The position numbers and the translations under genes were made by a program. The notes beneath the pieces are model-generated. The model did no database searches, was not told where the DNA came from, and was given only the letters and a program-made list of their open reading frames with translations. From Pseudoalteromonas piscicida (GTDB lineage: Bacteria > Pseudomonadota > Gammaproteobacteria > Enterobacterales > Alteromonadaceae), in NCBI RefSeq assembly GCF_000238315.3, contig NZ_CP011924.1, positions 2,086,501-2,150,500 of the forward strand: a stretch of 64,000 bases of DNA, given 5' to 3'. Positions within the stretch are counted from its first letter, which is position 1, and the number at the start of each line of letters is the position of its first letter. Positions 10,021 through 18,640 of this stretch are shown piece by piece.

Positions 10021-11578
10021 GTATGGATTGATTGTACGACTGGCACTCGTGCTGGTTGTCTCAACTTTTATTTTTTCAATGCTTTACGCTAAGTTATATC
10101 ACGACCATATTGTTGAGCGTGAACTTCGGCGCTCTAATACTATTATCGGGCAAATTGGCCAAACCGTGTCGTCTTCTTCCTCTATTGCAACTTATCTCAA
10201 TGACAAAGACCTGGCTGTAGAAGTCATTAATGGCCTAGTCAGTAACGATGTAATCTCTTCAGCCGCAATCAAAAGTGAAGAAAAGTGGCTCGCTCAAAGC
10301 GTAGGATTTAAGCCGCAAAATGCTACCATTATTAAGCTCAATCATCCGTTTTTATTGAGCGAAATCGTTGGTGAGATCTATATTCAGCCAAACTCCGTTT
10401 TTATCGAGCAAAACGCTAGGGATATCGCCCGCTCAAGCGTTCAAACCTTACTGGTCGTCATCATTCCAATCTTAGTGATATTCACGGTTGTGACACACTT
10501 TATCGTGACAAAGCCCCTGAGTAACTTAAGTAGTCAAATTGCTAGGGTTATTCCCGGAGCCCCCTTAAATTTAATCGTACCTAAAGGACATGAATCAAGC
10601 GAAATCGGTGATATTGCAAGCAATACCAATCAACTTATTGCTAAAACCGCTTCCATGTTCGAGCAAGAACGGCAACTTCGAGCTGATATCGAAATCCTTG
10701 AGAAGCGCTTTAGACTCATGTTTGAGCGCTCATCTTCTCCCACCCTACTGGTAAAAGACAAAGGGGAAGTGATCTTAGCTAATGATGCCGCTTGTGATTT
10801 GCTGGCTGGTATGGCGATTGACCTTGATGAATATTTTCCAGAAAGCTTTGGTCGCTACTGCAAAACTCCGGATATTCTTTATACCTTTACGGAGCATACT
10901 TTGGAGCTTAACCAGCCAACTCAGTCAGAGTTTGAGTTTATCAACCCCTTGACCGAGCAACTTGTTTGGCTGAGTGTCATCATGCTGAGAGTGGAAAGTA
11001 GCGGACATTTCTATTTACAGGTATTTTTATCAGATATCACGCTGAGAAAAACCGTGTTTCAAGAACTCAATAAAAAGGCTAACCGCGATAAGCTAACAGG
11101 CCTCTACAATCGCCATGGTACTGAGATCAAAATCAACGAGTGGTTAGATAACGAAACTCCGTTTAGCTTATTTATTCTTGATTTAGATGAGTTTAAACCA
11201 ATCAATGATATTTATGGCCATAACGCCGGTGACGCTATGTTAAAACATATCGCCACTCAAATTAGTACTCAGGTTAGAGAACAAGATGTAGTTTGTCGTT
11301 GGGGAGGTGATGAGTTTTTGATTGCCTTGCACTGCGCCAAAAATGAAAAGCTGCAGCGCATCGCTGAAAACCTGCTAGAGGCGATTAACACCGAAATGAT
11401 TTGGCAAACGCCAGAAGGGAAATCACTGCCACTGCGAGTTGGCGCGAGCATAGGTATTGCAAGCTACCCAAGAGACGCTATTGAGCTAAGCCAATTAATC
11501 GAATGTGCTGATGTCGCCATGTACACGGTTAAAAAAGACAAGAAAAACGCCTTTCAATTTTACTCATTAAGCGCTTAG
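10013..11578 (+). CDS. Membrane diguanylate cyclase with periplasmic, HAMP-like and PAS domains
   Basis: The enzyme makes cyclic di-GMP from two GTP. The 521 residues hold a membrane helix (about 4-24), a periplasmic domain, a second helix (about 145-168), a HAMP-like linker, a PAS-like domain (about 235-345) and a GGDEF domain (about 357-520). The active site RWGGDEF is intact, and RxxD (REQD) five residues before it forms the inhibitory site for product feedback. The start overlaps the previous stop by 8 bases, so it is translationally coupled to the periplasmic binding protein, which probably supplies its signal. Confidence 0.93.
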   Translation: MTKYGLIVRLALVLVVSTFIFSMLYAKLYHDHIVERELRRSNTIIGQIGQTVSSSSSIATYLNDKDLAVEVINGLVSNDVISSAAIKSEEKWLAQSVGFKPQNATIIKLNHPFLLSEIVGEIYIQPNSVFIEQNARDIARSSVQTLLVVIIPILVIFTVVTHFIVTKPLSNLSSQIARVIPGAPLNLIVPKGHESSEIGDIASNTNQLIAKTASMFEQERQLRADIEILEKRFRLMFERSSSPTLLVKDKGEVILANDAACDLLAGMAIDLDEYFPESFGRYCKTPDILYTFTEHTLELNQPTQSEFEFINPLTEQLVWLSVIMLRVESSGHFYLQVFLSDITLRKTVFQELNKKANRDKLTGLYNRHGTEIKINEWLDNETPFSLFILDLDEFKPINDIYGHNAGDAMLKHIATQISTQVREQDVVCRWGGDEFLIALHCAKNEKLQRIAENLLEAINTEMIWQTPEGKSLPLRVGASIGIASYPRDAIELSQLIECADVAMYTVKKDKKNAFQFYSLSA

Positions 11579-11636
11579 TTATACCGCTTGAGTTAGTGTG
11601 TACCTATACACAACAGCACACCTAAGTCTCCTTTAT

Positions 11637-13451
11637 CTACTGAAAGTGGCTGATCTGCTGCATCGCCTCTTGAATATATTCAAAGTTTGGTTCTTGCTCA
11701 GATGGCTTGTTCGTTTCATCGAGCGTCTCATATGTTCCCATGGGCGAGACTTCAATAATTTGCTGCTTACTCACAACCGCATATTTGTTGTAGCTGCTAA
11801 GTAGTAACCAATTTCTCTCTTTAACAGGCCCGGTTAAGTTATAACCCGTACTATAATCTTCAGGCGTGTTTTTAATCCCTAAGTACTCACTCATCAGGGT
11901 TGGTACTACGTCTAAATGACTGGTTACCGCATTTGAGGCTTGCCAACGCTGCCACTTTTCGCTTTTTGGCCCAACTACAATAAATGGCACCTTTATCTGC
12001 GGCTCAGTAAAATTACTATTGTGTCCCCAGTAATTAAGCTTGTTGTCATTTAGCTCTTCACCATGATCTGAGGTGATAATCACCAGTGTATTTTCTATAT
12101 CAAGCTGCGCTAATACCGATGCAGCAAGACTATCTACAAAGTGTGTACTGGTAAGATAACGATTTAAAATTGGTTCTCTATCATAATCGTTGTCCAATAA
12201 CATATGGTTAATGGGACCGTGCATTGGCTCAAACCCAGCATGGTAACCCTCAGGAACTGCGTAGCCATGGATTGCATCATAGAAAATAAAACTAAATGAA
12301 GGCTTATCTGGATCTCGCTTTGAATACCAAGAGGACCAATTATTAGTGACCTGTTTATCTCGTGCTAATACGTCATCGCCTTCAGTATGCGTTTTTAGCC
12401 CCTCAACGCGAGCAAAGACGGTTTCATTAAACTCAGGGCGAACAAGCTGAGCAGAAGAAAATATTCCAAATTGATAACCCAAATCGCGCATTCTATCCAT
12501 CAATAATGGAGTAACTCGATTATTGTAAATGTCCTGCCAAGCGGTGCCAGGCAAGCCATAAAATAACCCGGTTATCCCTGTACGTGTAGAATTTCCAGTA
12601 GAAAAGTGGTGATTGAAGACCGCTCCTTGTTGTGAGAATCGCCAAATATTGGGAGTCACTTGCGCCGTAAAAGCATCATACCGCCATGAATCCAGCACCA
12701 CAAAAACAATATCAAGAGGCTTCTTAACTGGCTCTACTTCAATAGGTTGTAAAGGATAGTTAAATTGTCCTTGTGTTAAAGACATTCTCTTCTGCTGCGC
12801 CAATGCAGCTTCATTTAGCAAATCATATTTACGCAAAAAAGAGTTTGCTGTTGCGGGTTTGTAGAGAGGTAAGTACTTACTGAACCCTGTGATTGGTTGA
12901 TATACCGTCGCACTTGCCCAAGCATGAATTGTATTGCTCGCCAACAGGGCAATAATGGTTACGCTGGTAAACTTTCGACCAAAGCGCAGCTGCATTACGG
13001 CTCGGGGCTTACTTAACCACGTTGACAGGTAAAACTGGATCACAAATATCGTAACAAAAATAGCTATCGCTTGAGCCCATGCAATTGCTGAGAACTCAAT
13101 AACTTGGCCTGCAAGCAGCATATCGACAATAACACCGTTAATATGAAACTTGTATAGCTCAAAGCACAAGCTATTTGCAATAAGCGCTACGAAAAATAAT
13201 GCATAAAATAAAGCAAAGCATACGGATCTCACTTTATTTGACTGTAACCATATTAAAGGCATAGCGACAATACTCACTAACGCTGTGAGTAAAGCCATAT
13301 GGCTCCACGTTGATACGGAAACGTAAAATAATGTCAGTCCTTGATAATCGGCAGGATTAGTATTTACAACGTTTATGGTAATTAAGATTGAGCAAAGAGA
13401 GTTGATAAGAACCAACCAGCCGAACTGGTGAAACCGATGACGCAATAGCAC
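11637..13451 (-). CDS. PbgA/YejM/LapC-like inner-membrane sulfatase-fold protein
   Basis: The 604-residue protein has five membrane helices in the first 190 residues (DUF3413-type region) followed by a large periplasmic domain with the alkaline phosphatase/sulfatase fold: VFVVLDSWRYDAF near residue 250, HFSTGNSTRTGITGLFYG, and TSDHGEELNDN. In Escherichia coli the homologue senses lipopolysaccharide and, through LapB, controls LpxC stability. Length and domain order match. The likely start is GTG 13451. It is convergent with the diguanylate cyclase gene. The family name is firm, the LPS-sensing role is carried over from the family. Confidence 0.85.
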   Translation of the reverse strand: MLLRHRFHQFGWLVLINSLCSILITINVVNTNPADYQGLTLFYVSVSTWSHMALLTALVSIVAMPLIWLQSNKVRSVCFALFYALFFVALIANSLCFELYKFHINGVIVDMLLAGQVIEFSAIAWAQAIAIFVTIFVIQFYLSTWLSKPRAVMQLRFGRKFTSVTIIALLASNTIHAWASATVYQPITGFSKYLPLYKPATANSFLRKYDLLNEAALAQQKRMSLTQGQFNYPLQPIEVEPVKKPLDIVFVVLDSWRYDAFTAQVTPNIWRFSQQGAVFNHHFSTGNSTRTGITGLFYGLPGTAWQDIYNNRVTPLLMDRMRDLGYQFGIFSSAQLVRPEFNETVFARVEGLKTHTEGDDVLARDKQVTNNWSSWYSKRDPDKPSFSFIFYDAIHGYAVPEGYHAGFEPMHGPINHMLLDNDYDREPILNRYLTSTHFVDSLAASVLAQLDIENTLVIITSDHGEELNDNKLNYWGHNSNFTEPQIKVPFIVVGPKSEKWQRWQASNAVTSHLDVVPTLMSEYLGIKNTPEDYSTGYNLTGPVKERNWLLLSSYNKYAVVSKQQIIEVSPMGTYETLDETNKPSEQEPNFEYIQEAMQQISHFQ

Positions 13452-13561
13452 AGTTCAATTTGTTCCTTTAATAGAAAATTCGACTGTTATATTACCGTTC
13501 TGACACATTAGTGTCACATTAAAAATTGTGAAAAAGTTTAACGCCGAATCAAGCCGCTTTG

Positions 13562-14068
13562 TTAGTACTGTTTCAACATCGTTTCTTTATAGTTTTCTGC
13601 TTTTATTTCAACTTGATATTTGCTAGCCAGTGAATCCAGCTCCGCTTGCCACATCGCCAAATCACCCATCGTTATGGTATTGTCATCCAATTGCCATAGC
13701 TGACGAGATCCCGCATAGCTATACTGAATCGCCGTCATCGCGTCCACATCCCCCTGCTGCGCAGCCTGTTTTAACTTCGCCATTTTACGAGTGATTTTGT
13801 TCAGTGATTGCTTTAAGTCCCACACATAACTTACTTCGGTCATAAATGGGTGCGCTTTATGCTTTTTGAGCACGAGCCCAATAACGATGCAGGTCACGAC
13901 TACACCAGTTAAATTCCAATGAAAATGGCTACCATCTACATCAGGAAATAATTGGATCAATAACTGAGCAACCCCTAAACTACCGATTGTTAGCGCTGCA
14001 ACGCAAGCAATGATAACTTGATTTAAATGTTTGCGATAACGCGCCTTGTTGATCTCAACTAGCTTCAT
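13562..14068 (-). CDS. DUF3087-type membrane protein
   Basis: The 168-residue protein starts MKLVEINKARYRKHLNQVII, has two membrane helices (about residues 18-40 and 51-67) and a helical cytoplasmic C-terminal part with SLNKITRKMAKLKQAAQQGD and IQYSYAGSRQLWQLDD. This fits the DUF3087 family found in marine gammaproteobacteria; function unknown. It stands alone between the PbgA-like gene and the tonB locus. Confidence 0.65.
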   Translation of the reverse strand: MKLVEINKARYRKHLNQVIIACVAALTIGSLGVAQLLIQLFPDVDGSHFHWNLTGVVVTCIVIGLVLKKHKAHPFMTEVSYVWDLKQSLNKITRKMAKLKQAAQQGDVDAMTAIQYSYAGSRQLWQLDDNTITMGDLAMWQAELDSLASKYQVEIKAENYKETMLKQY

Positions 14069-14236
14069 AACAACCTATGATCACGAAAAATTAAATAATG
14101 CACTCTGCTCCTCGTGCATTGTAATCCAAGGCCTGTAGCCAAACCAAGATACATATCAAAAAAATCTAAAAACTTTCACCCCGTTTCCGTTACCCAAACG
14201 TTCTATTTACGAAAACAACATAACGGGGATAAAATC

Positions 14237-14872
14237 ATGACGACATTAGCCACTCTTCAACGGCATAACTCAGCAATTCCAAAACTCGCACTAGCACTTG
14301 TTGGCGCAGTTATTATTACTTTTGCCACCTTTGGCTTTATGTAAAACTTGGTTTCTCAAGAACTCACTCGCCCCATTATCGACATAGAAGTATTTGATCT
14401 TACTATTGCAGCAGATAGAGAGGACTCTCCAGTCGAAGAAAAAAGGATAATGCCAGAACCACCAAAACCAATAACGGCCCCGATTAGACCTACTGAAAAT
14501 ATCGTTGATACAGGAGATAATCTACAAATTAGTAGCGAGACACCTAGCTTAGATTTAGGTAAGTTTACTAACACAATGACGCTGCAATTCTCCACCGATG
14601 GGCAAGCGACTCCACTTGTTAGAAGCAACCCTAACTATCCACCTGCGGCTGCGAGAGATGGAGTGGAAGGCTGGGTAGAAATGGAGTTTGCCATTTCTCC
14701 ACAAGGCGAAGTGATTGATGTTAAAGTGACGAATGCGGAACCTAAAAGAGTATTTGATCAGGCTGCTGTCAGAGCACTAAGGAAATGGAAATATAGACCA
14801 CTTATTGTTGATGGAAAACCGCAACCGCAATACGCTCAGCGCGTTGTATTAGAGTTTACACTGGAACAGTAA
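14237..14872 (+). pseudogene. TonB-family energy transducer with in-frame TAA
   Basis: TonB links the inner-membrane proton motive force to outer-membrane receptors. From ATG 14237 (Shine-Dalgarno GGGGAT) the frame encodes a cytosolic start and membrane anchor (LALALVGAVIITFATFGFM), then a TAA at 14342-14344, then in the same frame a proline-rich linker (PEPPKPITAPIRP) and a C-terminal TonB domain with YPPAAARDGVEGWVEMEF, RALRKWKYRP and QRVVLEFTLEQ. The anchor and the periplasmic part are thus split by one nonsense codon, consistent with CAA to TAA. Restart at TTG 14348 would give a soluble cytoplasmic, non-functional protein. No exbB/exbD is adjacent. Confidence 0.8.
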
Positions 14873-14944
14873 CAGCCATTGATATGTAATCAATTTGAGT
14901 CGCTGATTCACGAAGTAAACTTCTTAATTTAGCTTATTGATATT

Positions 14945-14960
14945 AGGGTCTATTGACCCT
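14945..14960. promoter_or_regulatory. Short inverted repeat before the sigma factor gene
   Basis: AGGGTC-TATT-GACCCT forms a 6-bp stem between the tonB gene and the ECF sigma gene, 19 bases before the sigma start. It has no T run, so an operator or mRNA leader hairpin is more likely than a terminator. Confidence 0.35.
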
Positions 14961-14978
14961 TGAGACTTAGGATTGCCT

Positions 14979-15536
14979 ATGCTGAGTAGCTTGAAAATGT
15001 GGCGTGCTCGCGCCATCAGCAACGTAGAAGATCCGCTTTATGAATATGCAACAACGGGTAAAGTAAAATACCTCGAGCAAGTCATTGAGCGCTATCAAAG
15101 TGATTTATTTCACTTTCTGAAAACACAAACACAGGCGGCGTCGGCAGAAGATATATGTCAAAAAACATGGCTAAAAGTCATCGAAAAGAAAAGCGCTTAT
15201 CGACAGCAGGGCCACCCCAAGGCTTACTTGTTTCACATTGCACGTAACCTGCTAATCGATTCAATCAGAGCGTCAGGTAAACTCTCTGAGTTGACAGATA
15301 GTAAAGTAGGTATGACCAACTCCAATGAGTTTACAAAAGCCTCGGAGGAACAGTGGCTATACCAGCAAATTGCTGCACTTCCTTTATTACAAAAAGAAGC
15401 GCTAAGCTTACAGTTAGAGGGGTTCAGCTTAGCTGAAATAGCACAAATTGTAGGGGCCACACAAGAGACCGTAAAAACTCGAATTAGATACGCAAAAGAG
15501 ACACTTAAGTCTCAAGTGGGTGAAAATCATGAGTAA
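14979..15536 (+). CDS. ECF-type RNA polymerase sigma factor
   Basis: The 185-residue protein has a sigma-70 region 2 (about residues 25-95, with AEDICQKTWLKVIEKK and PKAYLFHIARNLLIDSIRAS) and region 4 (about 125-180, with LPLLQKEALSLQLEGFSLAE and an ETVKTRIRYAKETL recognition helix). ATG 14979 is preferred over an upstream TTG because AGGA lies six bases before it. It overlaps the next gene, which encodes a one-helix membrane protein that is a plausible anti-sigma factor. Together with the tonB gene upstream, this suggests control of envelope or iron-related functions, but the target genes are not visible. Confidence 0.9.
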   Translation: MLSSLKMWRARAISNVEDPLYEYATTGKVKYLEQVIERYQSDLFHFLKTQTQAASAEDICQKTWLKVIEKKSAYRQQGHPKAYLFHIARNLLIDSIRASGKLSELTDSKVGMTNSNEFTKASEEQWLYQQIAALPLLQKEALSLQLEGFSLAEIAQIVGATQETVKTRIRYAKETLKSQVGENHE

Positions 15537-16134
15537 TTTAGACAAATTTGACGCCAAGTTAAAAGCGGCTTACCAAGCCAACAAGCAGAACAAACCGTTA
15601 ACTTTGGCTACTCGCATCAAGGTGCGACTAGTTAGCTTTGTCCATCATTTTTTGGGTCGTATAGAAACTTGGCAATGGAGCGCGGTTACTTGTTCAGTCG
15701 CTTTACTTTTCACCTTATGGTATCAAAATCAACATGTTGATATTGATAAAGAATATAACTCAAGTGCTCATTTAGTCAGCTATGGAGATTTTCAACACAT
15801 CGAAACACATGAGCTACAGCAAGGCCAGTATCTTGCCCGTATAGATAAACAGAAAAAAGTGCTAGATGCTAGATTTGAGGCTACGCAACAACAAGTTCAA
15901 GAACAGCGTTACGGTCGACTCGTTGCGATTAACGATGATGCTTGGTTAATTGAAGAGTGTAATACCCATACTCTCATAGAGTTAAAACAAAGCCTACTTA
16001 GCGTGATGCCACAGCCAAAAACTAGTGTTATCAATTTTAATACGCCAGTTATGCTAGCACTGTCGACCGCCAACAACGGGCAAATTATTGCTATTGAAAG
16101 TACGGGACAAAACCAAGTTTTGGCTTGCCCCTAA
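15529..16134 (+). CDS. Putative anti-sigma factor, single-pass membrane protein
   Basis: The 201-residue protein starts at ATG 15529, overlapping the sigma-factor stop by 8 bases. It has a cytosolic N-terminus of about 45 residues, one membrane helix (about 50-66, WQWSAVTCSVALLFTLWY) and a periplasmic remainder with no recognised domain. Size, topology and coupling to an ECF sigma gene are those of many anti-sigma factors. No zinc-binding HxxxCxxC motif or FecR domain is visible, so the function is inferred from context. Confidence 0.55.
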   Translation: MSNLDKFDAKLKAAYQANKQNKPLTLATRIKVRLVSFVHHFLGRIETWQWSAVTCSVALLFTLWYQNQHVDIDKEYNSSAHLVSYGDFQHIETHELQQGQYLARIDKQKKVLDARFEATQQQVQEQRYGRLVAINDDAWLIEECNTHTLIELKQSLLSVMPQPKTSVINFNTPVMLALSTANNGQIIAIESTGQNQVLACP

Positions 16135-16147
16135 CTGGCGCTTACTT

Positions 16148-17524
16148 TTAAATCATAATAAGACTGGCAATAAAGAAGCAGATAATTGCTAATACCCCAC
16201 CCACCAATGCATAAGGCAACTGGGTTTTAACATGAGTCAGTAAGTCACATCCAGATGCCAGTGCCGATACCGCGCTGGTATCAGAGATAGGCGAGCAGTG
16301 ATCGCCAAATATTCCGCCACTTAAGATAGCACCAAGCACAAGCGACGGTGGCAGGCCTAGCGCTTGAATAAGTGGCACGCCAATCGGTATTAATATGGCG
16401 AAAGTTCCCCATGATGTACCCGTTGTAAATGACATGATTGCACCTGTAATAAAGAGTACAGGTACTATCAAGTAAATAGGCAGATAGTCACCAACTAAAG
16501 ACGCAACAAAAGTCCCTGTTCCCAACTCTTTTAGACTTGCACCTAAAGTCAAAGAGAGTAACACAATGCTTACCAATGGCAGCAGCTCCCCCATCCCCTT
16601 AAATCCAACATCCATTAGCTCGTGATGACTAAATCTCTTGCCACTTAACAGCAGCAGGTATGCAACGGTTGAAGCTAAAATTGTGGCATAAAGTACTGAC
16701 TTAGAGCCACTACCATTTGCCAATACACCGTTGCCTGTCCAAAACATAAATCCAATCATACTTACAATCAGAGTTAACAAAGGGATCAGCATATAACGCG
16801 ATTTGGTGGCACTTGGCCCACTACTTATTTCAGCTGTATGGTGCTTTAACTCTTGCTCTGCGGCCCTCATCGGTCCATGAACTTTATCAAAGACAATCGT
16901 ATAGAGAACAATTAACAGTGCAATAATCGCATAGAAATTAAACGCGACACTACCCCATAAAATACTCACTGCCGACTGCTCAAGTTCGTAGTTACTCAAC
17001 AATCCAAGCACATAAGCGCCCCAACCATTAAGTAAAATCAAAATACATACAGGAGCGCTAGTACTATCGATGATATAAGCCAAACGAGCCCGGCTCATTT
17101 TGAACTTATCAAATAGTCCCCTCGCAACAATACCAGAGGTTAGTACACTCATATTTGATTCGATAAACACTGCCGTGCCTGTAAACATGGTTAGTAAGCC
17201 AACCTGACGTTTACTTTTAGCGACGCCTCGATTAAGCAGCATATTCACCGTTGCAGCAACCCCACCAGACTCTCTGATGTAGGCGAGCAATGCACCGATC
17301 ACTATACTAAAAATCAAGATCCGGCTGTTACCTGCCGATGTCGCAACCTCAATAACACGTTCAATACTGCCTACGAATGTGCCAGCGACTAGTGACTGCT
17401 GACCATGTAGAGCCAATAAAAATTCGGAAGAAACTAGCGCTAAAATCAATGCGATAATCACTTCTTTACGCCAAAACACGACTGCAATTGCAATCAAAGG
17501 TGGCAAAATCGAGTACCAAGCCAT
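16148..17524 (-). CDS. NhaC-family transporter
   Basis: The 458-residue protein has about eleven hydrophobic segments and the NhaC-family features TGTAVFIESNMSVLTSG, FTTGTSWGTFAILIPIG and GGIFGDHCSPISDTS. The family includes Na+/H+ antiporters and organic-acid or amino-acid exchangers. It is divergent from a MurR/RpiR regulator, next to a NamZ-like exo-muramidase, so a role in uptake of a muropeptide sugar is possible; direct evidence is absent. Ion coupling is assumed from the family. Confidence 0.8.
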   Translation of the reverse strand: MAWYSILPPLIAIAVVFWRKEVIIALILALVSSEFLLALHGQQSLVAGTFVGSIERVIEVATSAGNSRILIFSIVIGALLAYIRESGGVAATVNMLLNRGVAKSKRQVGLLTMFTGTAVFIESNMSVLTSGIVARGLFDKFKMSRARLAYIIDSTSAPVCILILLNGWGAYVLGLLSNYELEQSAVSILWGSVAFNFYAIIALLIVLYTIVFDKVHGPMRAAEQELKHHTAEISSGPSATKSRYMLIPLLTLIVSMIGFMFWTGNGVLANGSGSKSVLYATILASTVAYLLLLSGKRFSHHELMDVGFKGMGELLPLVSIVLLSLTLGASLKELGTGTFVASLVGDYLPIYLIVPVLFITGAIMSFTTGTSWGTFAILIPIGVPLIQALGLPPSLVLGAILSGGIFGDHCSPISDTSAVSALASGCDLLTHVKTQLPYALVGGVLAIICFFIASLIMI

Positions 17525-17736
17525 ATAGTTTAATCTATAAATTCAAAACACTTAGCTTAAGTTAAGCGGTTTAAAACACCAAGTCTTTGCGACTAAATTA
17601 AATTTAAGTCAACATTTAACCCCAATACTGGTACAATGAGTGTGTTTTGTGCAATGATATTCCTTTTTGGTCTATCGTAACATTCCAATTGAACCTATAA
17701 TATGGACAGATTAATTTAGTTCGGATTGAGTATCGC

Positions 17737-18585
17737 ATGTCTACATTTGTCAAAATAAAAGCACTTCGTCCATCACTATCAAATAGTGAAGCAAAGCTTG
17801 CTGACTTTACCTTGAACTCGGGCGATAAAATCCGTGCGCTTTCCTCCGTTGAGCTGGCACGCGAAGCCGGTGTCAGCCAATCTAGCGTCGTAAAATTTGC
17901 CCAAAAGCTGGGTTATAAAGGATTTCCAGCATTTAAACTTGCCGTTGTTGATGCGCTCAACGAGCAAACAGATACCAGCGCACCAATTGATGAGTTAATT
18001 TCCAGTAATGACTCCATCGAGTTAATCGCAGATAAATTACAACTAAAACAGCAAAATGTTATTTCCGAAACTCGAAAACTTAACTCAGCAAAACAGTTTG
18101 AGAACGCAATTCAGTTGGTGAAGAACGCACGAAAAGTCATTGTGTGTGCACTTGGTAGTACTTTCACTATGGCCCAAGATTTAACTTGGAAACTCCAAAA
18201 GCTTGGTATTCCGGCAATTGCTCAGGTTGATGAAATCAGCGCCTCCAGCTTTATTGCAACGATGGGGAAAGACGATCTTTTTATTGTGATCAGCAATACA
18301 GGAACCAGTAAGAGCTTGCTAACCTTGACTAATCAAGCATTGGATAATGGTTGTAAATGTCTTGCCATTTCTCGTTATGGTAGCCACTCACTTGCGGAAA
18401 TGGCAGATGCGATACTGTATTGCATCAATGAAGGGGAGCCACTTAAACATTCAGGTATGCTGTCTCGTACTTCTCAAGCCTACCTTATTGATGTTTTATT
18501 CACGGCACTTGCACAATCAAACCTGCATTGGCAAAAACGCGTGGATAAGGCCAATGAAAACATGCAAGTATTGCGTAGCGAGTAA
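17737..18585 (+). CDS. MurR/RpiR-family transcriptional regulator
   Basis: The 282-residue protein has the family's N-terminal HTH domain (about residues 5-80, with LSSVELAREAGVSQSSVVKF and KLGYKGFPAFKLAV) and a C-terminal SIS domain (about 120-260, with VIVCALGSTFTMAQDL and LFIVISNTGTSKSLLTL) that binds phosphosugars. Neighbours are a NamZ-like hydrolase and a divergent transporter, so a muramic-acid-6-phosphate-type inducer is likely. HexR, the other common branch, usually lies by glucose genes, which are absent here. Confidence 0.87.
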   Translation: MSTFVKIKALRPSLSNSEAKLADFTLNSGDKIRALSSVELAREAGVSQSSVVKFAQKLGYKGFPAFKLAVVDALNEQTDTSAPIDELISSNDSIELIADKLQLKQQNVISETRKLNSAKQFENAIQLVKNARKVIVCALGSTFTMAQDLTWKLQKLGIPAIAQVDEISASSFIATMGKDDLFIVISNTGTSKSLLTLTNQALDNGCKCLAISRYGSHSLAEMADAILYCINEGEPLKHSGMLSRTSQAYLIDVLFTALAQSNLHWQKRVDKANENMQVLRSE

Positions 18586-18599
18586 GACTTAATCTGCTC

Positions 18600-18624
18600 A
18601 CGGCAGACTCGTGCTGCCGTTTAC
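18600..18624 (+). terminator. Weak hairpin between convergent genes
   Basis: ACGGCAG-ACTCGTG-CTGCCGT stem followed by a short T-rich stretch between the MurR-like and NamZ-like genes. The T run is poor, so termination strength is uncertain. Confidence 0.45.
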
Positions 18625-18640
18625 CTCTAGCAAAAACCCG

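Noticed and set aside
11598..11804. Plus-strand frame after the diguanylate cyclase
   Set aside because: Opposite the C-terminus of the PbgA-like gene; no ribosome-binding site.
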